Below are positions 25,884-33,723 of a stretch of 43,769 nt of DNA, in pieces. Position 1 is the stretch's first letter. Each line of letters begins with the position of its first letter. A model generated the notes under the pieces. That model ran no database searches, was not told where the DNA came from, and saw nothing but the letters and a program-made list of their open reading frames with translations. The translations under genes were made by a program, and so were the position numbers. Origin of the DNA: Thermoguttaceae bacterium (lineage in GTDB: Bacteria > Planctomycetota > Planctomycetia > Pirellulales > Thermoguttaceae); NCBI GenBank assembly GCA_017447865.1, contig JAFSMO010000069.1, positions 1 through 43,769 of the forward strand, in the 5' to 3' direction.

Positions 25884-26648
25884 TTACTTTTTCTGCTCGT
25901 CGAGCATTTTCTGGAGTTCCAGCGCGGCCGGATCATCCGGGGAAAGCGCGAGACATTTCTTCAGCGTTTCTTCCGCAAGCTGGAATTTCTTTTCTGCTTC
26001 TTCCGGATTTTTCGCCGAGGCGGCCTGATTGAATTGGATCCCCGCGATGGAAAGGTAAGATTTGGCCGCATTATAGTCCGGGACCTTCATAAAGAGTGCG
26101 AACGCATCATCCCAGCGGCCCTGTTCCGCCACCACGACCGCCAGGTTCACCATATACTTCGGCGTGTTGGGCGCGAGGAGATTCGCTTTCCGAAGGAGGA
26201 CTTCCGCGTTCACCAACTCCTTCTGCGTGTACGAGTACCAGCCGAAATCATTGAAAAAGCCCGCGTCCGTCGGGTTTTTGCGCATGGCCTCCTCGTAAAG
26301 AGCGATCGCCGCCTCATCATCGCCCGCTTTCTCGAAAAGGAGCGCCAGCCGATGGTACGGCTCGAACCGGTTCGGGTAGTCCTCCGTGAGAACCTGGTAC
26401 GCACGATTAGCCGCTTCCGGGTCCGTCTCTTCAAGCGCCCGGGCTTTCGCCATCGCTTCCGAAAAATCCTTTTCGATCAGTTTCTGAAATGACGCTTCAG
26501 AATCCGCGGCGGGTGATTCCGGAGCCGAAGTTTGCGCGGGGGCCGAAGGAGTTTGAGTTTCAGTGGGGGGTTGTTCCGGTGATTCCGGCTTGGTACAGCC
26601 ACAAATCAAAGCCAGAATACAGAGAAAGGAAAGGACCGTTTTTTTCAT
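25884..26648 (-). CDS. TPR-repeat lipoprotein
   Basis: 254 residues. A lipoprotein signal ends at LICGC (MKKTVLSFLCILALICGC, Cys18). A Pro/Thr/Ser-rich linker (about 20-50) follows, then several tetratricopeptide repeats: the block PEAANRAYQVLTEDYPNRFE, then HRLALLFEKAGDDEAAIALY (about 96-115), a MRKNPTDAGFFNDFGWYSY unit, and a C-terminal pair ending in ALSPDDPAALELQKMLDEQ. TPRs serve as protein-binding scaffolds, here on the membrane surface. No partner is evident. The gene converges on smc, and the phosphofructokinase gene lies 101 bp upstream on the same strand. Confidence 0.85.
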   Translation of the reverse strand: MKKTVLSFLCILALICGCTKPESPEQPPTETQTPSAPAQTSAPESPAADSEASFQKLIEKDFSEAMAKARALEETDPEAANRAYQVLTEDYPNRFEPYHRLALLFEKAGDDEAAIALYEEAMRKNPTDAGFFNDFGWYSYTQKELVNAEVLLRKANLLAPNTPKYMVNLAVVVAEQGRWDDAFALFMKVPDYNAAKSYLSIAGIQFNQAASAKNPEEAEKKFQLAEETLKKCLALSPDDPAALELQKMLDEQKK

Positions 26649-26749
26649 GATTTTAACCCCATAATAAAGAAAGGAGCGAAAGAAGACCGGAACGCAAAAC
26701 TTCGCGCCGTCTTCCCGCCCCCTTTTTCAAAAACTTTTTAAAATGGTTT

Positions 26750-27733
26750 TCAGCTCACGCATTCCAGCAGTTCCACCAAATCGCGCGGCACTTCACGGTG
26801 GCCATCGATCGCCTCGGTCAGCGGGACGAGCGTCGGAATATTATTCGTCACACCGGCCATTTTGTCCGTTTCACCCTTCAAAATCGCTTTCACGGCCAGG
26901 CTTCCGCACTGGGTCGCGAGGATTCGGTCGTCCGGGCAAGGATCGCCGCCGCGGAGCAAATGCCCCAGCACGACTACACGCGTCGGGAACGGGCATCCGG
27001 CCTCTTTGAGCTTTTCCTGAAGGACCATGACACCATCGTGGTAACCTTCCGCGACCGCCATGATGATCGAACGTTTGCCGCGATTTTTCATGAGTTTGAG
27101 CTTTTCCACGATCGACGGAATATCAAATGGAGCTTCCGGAATGCAGGCGGCCTCACAGCCGGCCGCGATGGCCGCGAAGAGCGTGATGTAGCCGCAGTGG
27201 CGCCCCATCAGTTCCACGAGGAACATCCGGTGGTGGCTCGAGGCCGTGTCGCGCAGTTTGTCGATCGCCTCGACCGCCGTCTGGACCGCGGTCTTGAAAC
27301 CGATCGTGAAATCGGTCCCGTTCAGGTCATTATCGATCGTGCCGGGGCAGCCGATGATCGGGCATTTCCAATATTTTCCCAGCTCGTGCGCGCCAGTGAG
27401 AGTTCCATTTCCGCCGATCGGGATCAGGGCGTCCACGCCGAGCTCGTCCAGAATTTCCGCGGCTTTTTGAGTCCCTTCGGGCGTCGCGAATTCCGGGCAC
27501 CGACTGCTGTTCAGGACCGTCCCCCCTTTTTTTACGAGGCCGGAAACCGTGCGCAGAACGGCACGCGGAGCGCCAGCACTTCCAACATAAAAATCCCGAT
27601 CGAGGATCCCCTGGTAACCGTCCATGAATCCAACGATTTCGTGGCCTTCATTGAGGGCCGTTCTGACGATCGCGCGCAGGCACGCATTCATTCCGGGCGA
27701 ATCGCCGCCGCTGCATAAAACTCCGATTTGCAT
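26750..27733 (-). CDS. pfkA: 6-phosphofructokinase (ATP-type by residue pattern)
   Basis: 327 residues, matching bacterial PfkA. GGDSPGMN (9-16) begins the nucleotide site, and PGTIDNDLNGTD (130-141) has Gly131, which in pyrophosphate-dependent enzymes is Lys, so ATP use is favoured. MGRHCGYI and PEAPFDI follow as in the family. Odd point: the phosphate/Mg2+ loop reads GGNGT (107-111), with Asn109 where most PFKs have Asp (GGDGS/T). It phosphorylates fructose 6-phosphate in glycolysis. Start ATG 27733 has no Shine-Dalgarno site; the upstream 81 bp are AT-rich. Confidence 0.92.
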   Translation of the reverse strand: MQIGVLCSGGDSPGMNACLRAIVRTALNEGHEIVGFMDGYQGILDRDFYVGSAGAPRAVLRTVSGLVKKGGTVLNSSRCPEFATPEGTQKAAEILDELGVDALIPIGGNGTLTGAHELGKYWKCPIIGCPGTIDNDLNGTDFTIGFKTAVQTAVEAIDKLRDTASSHHRMFLVELMGRHCGYITLFAAIAAGCEAACIPEAPFDIPSIVEKLKLMKNRGKRSIIMAVAEGYHDGVMVLQEKLKEAGCPFPTRVVVLGHLLRGGDPCPDDRILATQCGSLAVKAILKGETDKMAGVTNNIPTLVPLTEAIDGHREVPRDLVELLECVS

Positions 27734-27814
27734 AATTTTTTGAATATTAATTAAAAGTTAATGAAACGTCATTAAACCAAGGTTCAAGTCTTGAAAAGAC
27801 GACCCGCTGACGGA

Positions 27815-30682
27815 TCAAGCGGTCTTTTTCGCGGCTTTCTTCGCGGTCTTCTTGACCGTTTTCTTCACGGTCTTTTTCGTGGTCTTTTTCGTGGCTTTCT
27901 TTGCAGCCTTTTTAGCCGTTTTCTTGACCGCTTTCTTCGCAGCCTTTTTTACGGTCTTTTTTGCGGCCTTTTTTGCTGTCTTTTTAGCCGTTTTCTTGAC
28001 CGCTTTCTTGGTGGCCTTTTTTGTGGTCTTTTTTGCGGCCGAGAAAGCGGCTTTCTTCGTCGTGCGCTTCCTGGCCGGGCCACGAGCAGCTCGGGCGGCA
28101 AGAAGGTCCAGCGCGTCTTCCAGCGTCAATTCGTCCGGATTCGTCGTTTTCGGAAGCGACGCATTCGTTGTGCCGTCCGTGACGTACGGTCCAAACCGGC
28201 CGGCCATGACGCGTACTTCTTTCTCCGTCACCGGCGAAACGCCCAGCGATTTGGCGGCCGGACGCGCGGCGGTCGTTTTCGCGGCTCCTGCGGCCCCTGC
28301 GGCTCCACGTCGGGTTTTCGGCTGGGCCAGGATTTCGAGCGCCTGCTCAAACGTCACGTCGATCGGCGAGATCTCGTCCGGCAAAGAGCGCGTTTCCTCG
28401 TTCCATTTGATGTACGGTCCGTAGCGGCCGTTCGACGCGATGATCTCCGCCCCGTCCTTCGGATGAACGCCAAGAGTGCGCGGAAGCTGAAGGAGTTTCA
28501 GCGCCGTTTCCAGATCGACCTCAGCCGGATCCATCCCTTTCAGAAGGGACGCATTGCGTGGTTTCTCGCCGTTTTCCGCCTCACCGCACTGAATGTAAGG
28601 GCCAAAACGCCCGACTTTCACGAAGACCGGCTTTCCGTCCGGATCGTATCCGAGCGGCTCCTCATTCTGCTGTGCGTTTTCCAGGAGTTCCAGCCCCTTT
28701 TCGACCGTCAGTTCATCCGGCGCCATGGATTCCGGCACGCTGACGCGGCGTTCACCCTGCTCCAGGAACGGTCCGTAGCGCCCCACACGAACGCGCAGCG
28801 GCTCGCCTCCGTCCGGCGGCGTTCCAATTTCGATCGTGCTGATCTCCCGCGCGTCGATCCGGTCCAGCATATTCGCCAGAAGCGGTTTCAAACCCGGGAC
28901 TTCCGAGGTTTTCGAGCCTTTTCCGGTTTTTTCGTCACCGAAGTAGAACTCGTGCAGGTAGTCGATCCACTCGCGTTCGCCGCGGCTGATCGCGTCCAAA
29001 TCGTCCTCCATTTCGGCGGTGAACTGGTAGTCGATCAGGTCGGGAAGGTACTTTTCGAGCAGATTGCAGACGGCAAACGCGACCCACGTCGGGATCAGGA
29101 CGTTCCCACGCTTGAAAACGTACGAGCGGGCCAGGATCGTTTCGATGATCGACGCGTACGTGCTCGGACGCCCGATCCCTTTTTCTTCGAGCGTACGGGT
29201 CAGCGCGGCTTCCGAGTACCGATTCGGCGGCTGGGTCGTGTGAACTTTCGGTTCGAGTTCGAGGCAGTTCAGATGCTCGCCCTCTTTGACGGCCGGGAGG
29301 ATGCGCTCGCCGTCGCCGTCTTCGATCTCGTCGGTCCCTTCGATGTACGCGCGCAAGTAGCCCGGGAACGTGATGGTCTTGCCGGAGGTCGTAAACTGGG
29401 CGTCATCGAGCATCAGCCCCAACGTCTGGCGCTGGCCGTGAGCGTCCACCATCTGGCACGCGACCGTGCGCTTCCAGACCATTTCGTAGAGTTTGAACTC
29501 ATCGGCGTTCAGTGCGCCTCGAACGTCTTCGGGGAAGCGGAAAACCGTCCCGGCCGGGCGAATCGCTTCGTGCGCTTCCTGCGCGTTTTTGACTTTCGTC
29601 TGGTAAATGCGCGGCGAGCGTGGGAGGAAATCCTTCCCGTAGTACTGATTGACCAGCTCGCGGGCGGCGTGGATCGCTTCTTCGCTCAGAGCGGTCGAGT
29701 CCGTTCGCATGTAGGTGATGTACCCGTTTTCGTAGAGGCTCTGAGCGACGGTCATCGTGCGGCGGGCGGTGAAGCCGTACTTCCGGTTCGCCTCCTGCTG
29801 GAGTGTACTGGTCGTGAACGGCGCCGGCGGACGCTGGACGAAATCTTTATTTTCGACCCGATTTACCACCGCGTCGGTCGTTTTGCGCAGACGTTCCAGA
29901 AGTTCCAGAACCTGCGCCTCGGTCATCTGCAGGCACTCAGGATTTTTCAGTTCGCCCGTATTCGAGTCAAAGTCCCGGCTCGTCGGGACGCGGCGTCCTC
30001 CGACCGCTTCCAGAGCCGCCTGAAATCCCTGCTTTTTCTGAGTTTCAAACTGGCCGAGCAGATCCCAGTAGGTCGCGCTTTTGAACGTCATGCGCTGGCG
30101 TTCCCGCTCGACGATCAGGCGCACGGCAACGCTCTGCACGCGCCCGGCGCTGAGCTTCGGCCGGATCTTCCGCCACAGCAGCGGGGAAACGTCGTACCCG
30201 AACAGACGGTCGAGGATCCGGCGGGTCTCCTGGGCGCGAACGAGCGCTTCGTCGATCTCCCGCGGAGCGTTGAGCGAGTTCAGGATCGCCTTTTTCGTGA
30301 TTTCGTGGAACACGAGACGCTTGACGGGGACTTTCGGCTTCAACACCTGACACAAATGCCAGCTGATGGCTTCCCCCTCGCGGTCTTCATCTGTCGCGAG
30401 GTAAAGCTGGTCGGCCTCTTTCAGCAAAGATTTCAGTTTATCGACTTGCTTTTTCTTTTCCTTGGAGATGACGTACACGGGATTGAAATCGTGATCGACG
30501 TCCACCCCCAAATACGCCCACTCTTCTCCGCGGTACTTTTCCGGGACTTCTTTCGTCCCCTGCGGCAGGTCGCGTACGTGGCCAATACTCGCTTCAATGG
30601 TGTAATCGTCACCCAAAAACTTCCGAATCGTCCGCGCCTTGGCCGGAGACTCAACGATCACCAGGGATTTATTTGTTTTCAT
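27815..30682 (-). CDS. topA: DNA topoisomerase I with Lys/Ala-rich histone-like tail
   Basis: 955 residues. The Toprim domain is at the start (SLVIVESPAKARTIRKFLG, residue 6 on), with the DTDREGE-type acidic motif as ATDEDREGEAISWHL. The catalytic tyrosine is Tyr324 in GYITYMRTDST. After the core come at least three Topo_C repeats without zinc-binding cysteines (GRYGPFLEQGE, GRFGPYIQCGE, GRYGPYIKWNEE, GRFGPYVTDGT). The last 85 or so residues are a low-complexity tail of AAKK/TVKK/TAKK units like histone H1 or HU tails, expected to bind DNA nonspecifically. It relaxes negative supercoils. The start ATG has no clear ribosome site; a small palindrome (30699-30712) lies 17 bp upstream. Confidence 0.95.
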   Translation of the reverse strand: MKTNKSLVIVESPAKARTIRKFLGDDYTIEASIGHVRDLPQGTKEVPEKYRGEEWAYLGVDVDHDFNPVYVISKEKKKQVDKLKSLLKEADQLYLATDEDREGEAISWHLCQVLKPKVPVKRLVFHEITKKAILNSLNAPREIDEALVRAQETRRILDRLFGYDVSPLLWRKIRPKLSAGRVQSVAVRLIVERERQRMTFKSATYWDLLGQFETQKKQGFQAALEAVGGRRVPTSRDFDSNTGELKNPECLQMTEAQVLELLERLRKTTDAVVNRVENKDFVQRPPAPFTTSTLQQEANRKYGFTARRTMTVAQSLYENGYITYMRTDSTALSEEAIHAARELVNQYYGKDFLPRSPRIYQTKVKNAQEAHEAIRPAGTVFRFPEDVRGALNADEFKLYEMVWKRTVACQMVDAHGQRQTLGLMLDDAQFTTSGKTITFPGYLRAYIEGTDEIEDGDGERILPAVKEGEHLNCLELEPKVHTTQPPNRYSEAALTRTLEEKGIGRPSTYASIIETILARSYVFKRGNVLIPTWVAFAVCNLLEKYLPDLIDYQFTAEMEDDLDAISRGEREWIDYLHEFYFGDEKTGKGSKTSEVPGLKPLLANMLDRIDAREISTIEIGTPPDGGEPLRVRVGRYGPFLEQGERRVSVPESMAPDELTVEKGLELLENAQQNEEPLGYDPDGKPVFVKVGRFGPYIQCGEAENGEKPRNASLLKGMDPAEVDLETALKLLQLPRTLGVHPKDGAEIIASNGRYGPYIKWNEETRSLPDEISPIDVTFEQALEILAQPKTRRGAAGAAGAAKTTAARPAAKSLGVSPVTEKEVRVMAGRFGPYVTDGTTNASLPKTTNPDELTLEDALDLLAARAARGPARKRTTKKAAFSAAKKTTKKATKKAVKKTAKKTAKKAAKKTVKKAAKKAVKKTAKKAAKKATKKTTKKTVKKTVKKTAKKAAKKTA

Positions 30683-30886
30683 CAGTTCTATGCTAAATCA
30701 AAGTTCACTTTGTAAAATTTGAGTCGTTCCCATGTTAAAATAGTTCATTCCTCACATTATTATGATTTTCTGATTTCGTGCAAGAGGGATTTGGGGGATT
30801 TCAGGAAAAAAAGTTAAAAAAGAGAAAAATTTCTGTGAAATTGGAGGAGGTGCGGGCGAAAAAGGTTTAAAATTTCAGCCCCCCCC

Positions 30887-30914
30887 TTTCAAAAATCCCG
30901 TTTTTCGATAAAAT
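30887..30914 (+). promoter_or_regulatory. Possible promoter of the metallo-hydrolase gene
   Basis: TTTCAA (30887-30892) and TAAAAT (30909-30914) are spaced 16 bp, upstream of ATG 30968. A weak prediction. The rest of the 285-bp gap 30683-30967 shows only AT-rich sequence and a C run. Confidence 0.35.
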
Positions 30915-30967
30915 GATACAGAATTATTTAAGCTCCCTTTTCTCTCCGAGACTTTTCCCAAAGCGCG

Positions 30968-31804
30968 ATGAAAGACATTCCGTACAAGTCCCTGAAATTC
31001 AAGAATTACACCATCGAGGGTTTTTCACGCGCGGCGATCCAAACTTTCTGGCACATTCCCGAGTTTCATCTTGGATTCGACCTTGGCGCCCAGCCGTGGG
31101 ATTTCATGGGGACCCCGAACTGGTTCATCTCGCATACGCACCTGGACCACCTGGCGATGCTTCCCAACTACGTCGCGAGACGGCGCATGATGAAAATGCC
31201 CCCGCCGGTGGTTTACCTGCCGGAAAAATTCGTCGATCTGGTCGCCCGGCTGCTGAACGTCTGGATGAGGCTCGACTACGGGAATTTCCCCTGCGAGCTG
31301 GTCGGTCTGAAAAGCGGCGATTCCGTGGAACTCTCCAAGGAACTGGTCGTGGAAGCCTTCGAGACGGAGCACCGCGTGGACTCGCTGGGCTACGTGGTCT
31401 ATAGTCGGCGCAAGAAGCTCAAGCAGGAATTTCTCGACCTGCCGGGCGAGGAGATCAAGCGCCTGAAAGACGCCGGGGCCGACATCACGTACGAGATCAA
31501 AACCCCGAAAATCGCGTATCTGGGCGATTCAAACTGCCTGGGGCTGGACAAAAATCCGATTTTTTACGAGGCCGAAACGCTGATCATGGAAATGACGTTC
31601 GTCGAGCAGCGGCATTTGAGCGACAAAATCCACAAATTCGGCCATATTCATCTGAATGACGTCGTGGCGCGTCAGAACCGGTTCCACAACGAGCTGATCA
31701 TCGCGTCCCACTTCACTGCCCGCAGTGTAACGGACGCGATTCTGAACTCCGTCCGCGAAAAACTCCCCGACATGCTCGGCGGCCGACTGAAACTCTGGGG
31801 CTGA
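30968..31804 (+). CDS. MBL-fold metallo-hydrolase, RNase Z-like
   Basis: 278 residues. The metallo-beta-lactamase zinc motif is HTHLDH (about residues 56-61) within NWFISHTHLDHLAMLP. Further ligands appear in EHRVDSLGY, the Asp of YLGDSNCLG and the late His of IIASHFTARS. The arrangement resembles RNase Z/ElaC, including the C-terminal HFTARS-like motif, but it lacks an obvious exosite arm, so tRNA 3' processing is only a possibility. It is probably cytoplasmic. The ATG 30968 start is chosen because MKDIPYKSLKFKNYTIEGFS is a typical first strand; the ribosome site is poor. It converges on guaA with 76 bp between. Confidence 0.8.
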   Translation: MKDIPYKSLKFKNYTIEGFSRAAIQTFWHIPEFHLGFDLGAQPWDFMGTPNWFISHTHLDHLAMLPNYVARRRMMKMPPPVVYLPEKFVDLVARLLNVWMRLDYGNFPCELVGLKSGDSVELSKELVVEAFETEHRVDSLGYVVYSRRKKLKQEFLDLPGEEIKRLKDAGADITYEIKTPKIAYLGDSNCLGLDKNPIFYEAETLIMEMTFVEQRHLSDKIHKFGHIHLNDVVARQNRFHNELIIASHFTARSVTDAILNSVREKLPDMLGGRLKLWG

Positions 31805-31880
31805 TCCCACGCCCGGACCATTTCCATTTCAGGCCGGGATTTAAATCAGGTTTTGCCGCGCTCCGGGCGTTCTCTTTGGC

Positions 31881-33434
31881 TCACTCCCACTCAATCGTCG
31901 CGGGCGGCTTGGAGCTGATGTCGTAAACCACGCGGTTGATCCCTTTGATCTCGTTGATGATGCGCGTGCTCATGCGGGCCAGGACGTCGTACGGGAGGCG
32001 GCTCCAGTCGGCCGTCATGAAGTCGTTCGTATCGACCGAGCGGATCGCCAACGCGTTCTCGTACGTCCGCGCGTCGCCCATCACGCCGACACTCTGGACC
32101 GGCAGCAAGACCGCGAACGTCTGCGAGGTTTTGCGGTAAAGGTCCGCGTTGCGCAGCTCCTCCAGAACGATCGCGTCCGCCTCACGCAGCACCGAGAGTT
32201 TTTCCTCCGTCACCTCGCCAAGGCACCGCACCGCCAGCCCCGGCCCGGGGAACGGATGACGCCAGACCATCGTTTCCGGCAAGCCCAGCTGAAGCCCCAG
32301 ACGGCGAACCTCGTCCTTGAACAGATCCCGCAGCGGCTCGATCAGCTCGAAATTCAGATCCTTCGGCAAGCCGCCGACGTTGTGGTGCAGCTTGATCGTC
32401 GCGGCCGGCCCGTCGGGCGCTCCGCCGCTTTCGATGACGTCCGGGTAAAGCGTCCCCTGCGCCAGAAATTTCGCGTTTTCGATCTTCTTGGCCTCGGCCG
32501 CGAAGCAGTCGATGAACGCCTTCCCGATGCGCCGGCGCTTCTCCTGCGGCTCGGTGATCCCCGCCAGCTGGCTCAGGAAAAGCTGCTGGCCGTTCACGAC
32601 GTGCAGGTCCGTGTGGAAGTGGCCCGAGAAAACGTCGATCACGCTCTGGGCCTCGTTTTTGCGCAGCAGCCCGTTATCGACGAGGATGCACGAAAGCTGA
32701 TCCCCGATCGCCTTGTACAGAAGAGCCGCAACGACCGAAGAGTCCACGCCGCCGGAGAGCCCGCAAATGACGCGGTCCCGGCCGACGATCTCGCGCACCT
32801 TCTCGATGGTGATCCGCTCAAAATCCTCCAGCCGCCACGTGCCGGTGCAGCGGCAGATCTTCACGAGGAAGTTCTTCAGCATTTGCGAGCCTTCGTCGCT
32901 GTGCGTCACCTCGGGGTGGAACTGCAAGCCAAAGAGCGGGAGCGTCTTATGCCCGATCGCAGCACAGTCGCAAGTGTCCGTGCGGCCGATCACCTCGAAC
33001 CCGTCCGGGAGTTGGCCGATCTGGTCGCTGTGGCTCATCCAGACGCGCGTCGAAGCGGAAACGCCCTCCCAGAGCGGGCTGGACTGCGTTTGCGTCATGA
33101 CGGCGTGGCCGTATTCGCGGGTCGGAACGCCGATGACTTTCCCGCCGAGGTGGGCGGTCATTTGATGGATCCCGTAGCAAATCCCCAAGACCGGGATGCC
33201 GAGATGGAAAAGGCCCGGGTCGCACTGCGGCGCGTTCTCTTCATAGACGCTCGACGGCCCGCCGGAGAGGATGATCCCCATCGGGGCCAGCTCGCGCAGA
33301 CGCTCGGCCGAAATATCGTGACGGACGATTTCGCAATAAACATTCTGCTCACGGACCCGCCGCGCGATGAGCTGGGCGTACTGCGAGCCAAAGTCCAAAA
33401 CGAGGATTTTTTCGCTGGTGATTGTGTTTGGCAT
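31881..33434 (-). CDS. guaA: GMP synthase (glutamine-hydrolysing)
   Basis: 517 residues from ATG 33434, the usual length. The class I glutamine amidotransferase domain comes first ([19 protein letters not shown]; nucleophile Cys86 in [14 protein letters not shown]). Then comes the ATP pyrophosphatase P-loop [15 protein letters not shown] (near 225-240) and the dimerisation domain ending in the signature [13 protein letters not shown]. It makes GMP from XMP. A TTG at 33452 extends the frame by six codons, but neither start has a ribosome site; the ATG fits the family better. A 14-bp palindrome TTTGACCGGTCAAA (33440-33453) covers the leader just before the ATG. Confidence 0.95.
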   Translation of the reverse strand: MPNTITSEKILVLDFGSQYAQLIARRVREQNVYCEIVRHDISAERLRELAPMGIILSGGPSSVYEENAPQCDPGLFHLGIPVLGICYGIHQMTAHLGGKVIGVPTREYGHAVMTQTQSSPLWEGVSASTRVWMSHSDQIGQLPDGFEVIGRTDTCDCAAIGHKTLPLFGLQFHPEVTHSDEGSQMLKNFLVKICRCTGTWRLEDFERITIEKVREIVGRDRVICGLSGGVDSSVVAALLYKAIGDQLSCILVDNGLLRKNEAQSVIDVFSGHFHTDLHVVNGQQLFLSQLAGITEPQEKRRRIGKAFIDCFAAEAKKIENAKFLAQGTLYPDVIESGGAPDGPAATIKLHHNVGGLPKDLNFELIEPLRDLFKDEVRRLGLQLGLPETMVWRHPFPGPGLAVRCLGEVTEEKLSVLREADAIVLEELRNADLYRKTSQTFAVLLPVQSVGVMGDARTYENALAIRSVDTNDFMTADWSRLPYDVLARMSTRIINEIKGINRVVYDISSKPPATIEWE

Positions 33435-33439
33435 TCGAT

Positions 33440-33453
33440 TTTGACCGGTCAAA
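33440..33453. promoter_or_regulatory. 14-bp palindrome in the guaA leader
   Basis: TTTGACCGGTCAAA is perfectly palindromic and lies 5 bases before the guaA ATG, about 30 bp downstream of its -10 box. It could be an operator or just an RNA hairpin over the initiation region. No regulator can be named. Confidence 0.35.
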
Positions 33454-33483
33454 GGGGTGTAAATTTACAAAGAAACTGAATTA

Positions 33484-33492
33484 ATTATACCA
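33484..33492 (-). promoter_or_regulatory. Extended -10 promoter of guaA
   Basis: On the minus strand, TGG precedes a consensus TATAAT (33489 down to 33484), forming an extended -10 element. The -35 region (around 33507-33512) is poor, as is usual with extended -10 promoters. Confidence 0.55.
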
Positions 33493-33570
33493 GAAAATTT
33501 CAGAAGGAAAAGGCCCCCCGGGTATTTCCTCTTCCTTTACAGATTCGTCGTTTTGAGGCACTTCGCCCTA

Positions 33571-33723
33571 TTATTCGGGAATGATGTGATACTTCATGTG
33601 TCTTGCTTTAAAATAGCAGCAGCCGGTTCCTACACCCGTTGGTATCAAGCCGTAATGAAGACGTAAGAGACGTTGTATTTCTCCTTGCCTGATAAGTGCG
33701 TGCTTGACCGAATTACCTGTTAA
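33571..33723 (-). pseudogene. Open frame after hsdR stop, probable gene remnant
   Basis: Directly after the hsdR TAA, in the same frame, about 50 codons stay open to a TAA at 33571-33573. The peptide (e.g. IRQGEIQRLLRLHYGLIPTG, then a GTGCCYFKARHMKYHIIPE ending) looks like real protein rather than noise, but there is no ATG, GTG or TTG before its final part. It may be the 3' end of a gene destroyed by insertion of the island, or a translational read-through tail of HsdR. I do not recognise the family. Confidence 0.35.

Noticed and set aside
27791..30715. Plus-strand open frame of 974 codons opposite topA
   Set aside because: It is the antisense of TopA; the AAKK tail gives Phe/Leu repeats, and the minus strand has all TopA motifs.
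33453..33723. Integrase or IS end at the island boundary
   Set aside because: No transposase or recombinase frame and no terminal inverted repeats were seen; only the startless remnant frame is there.
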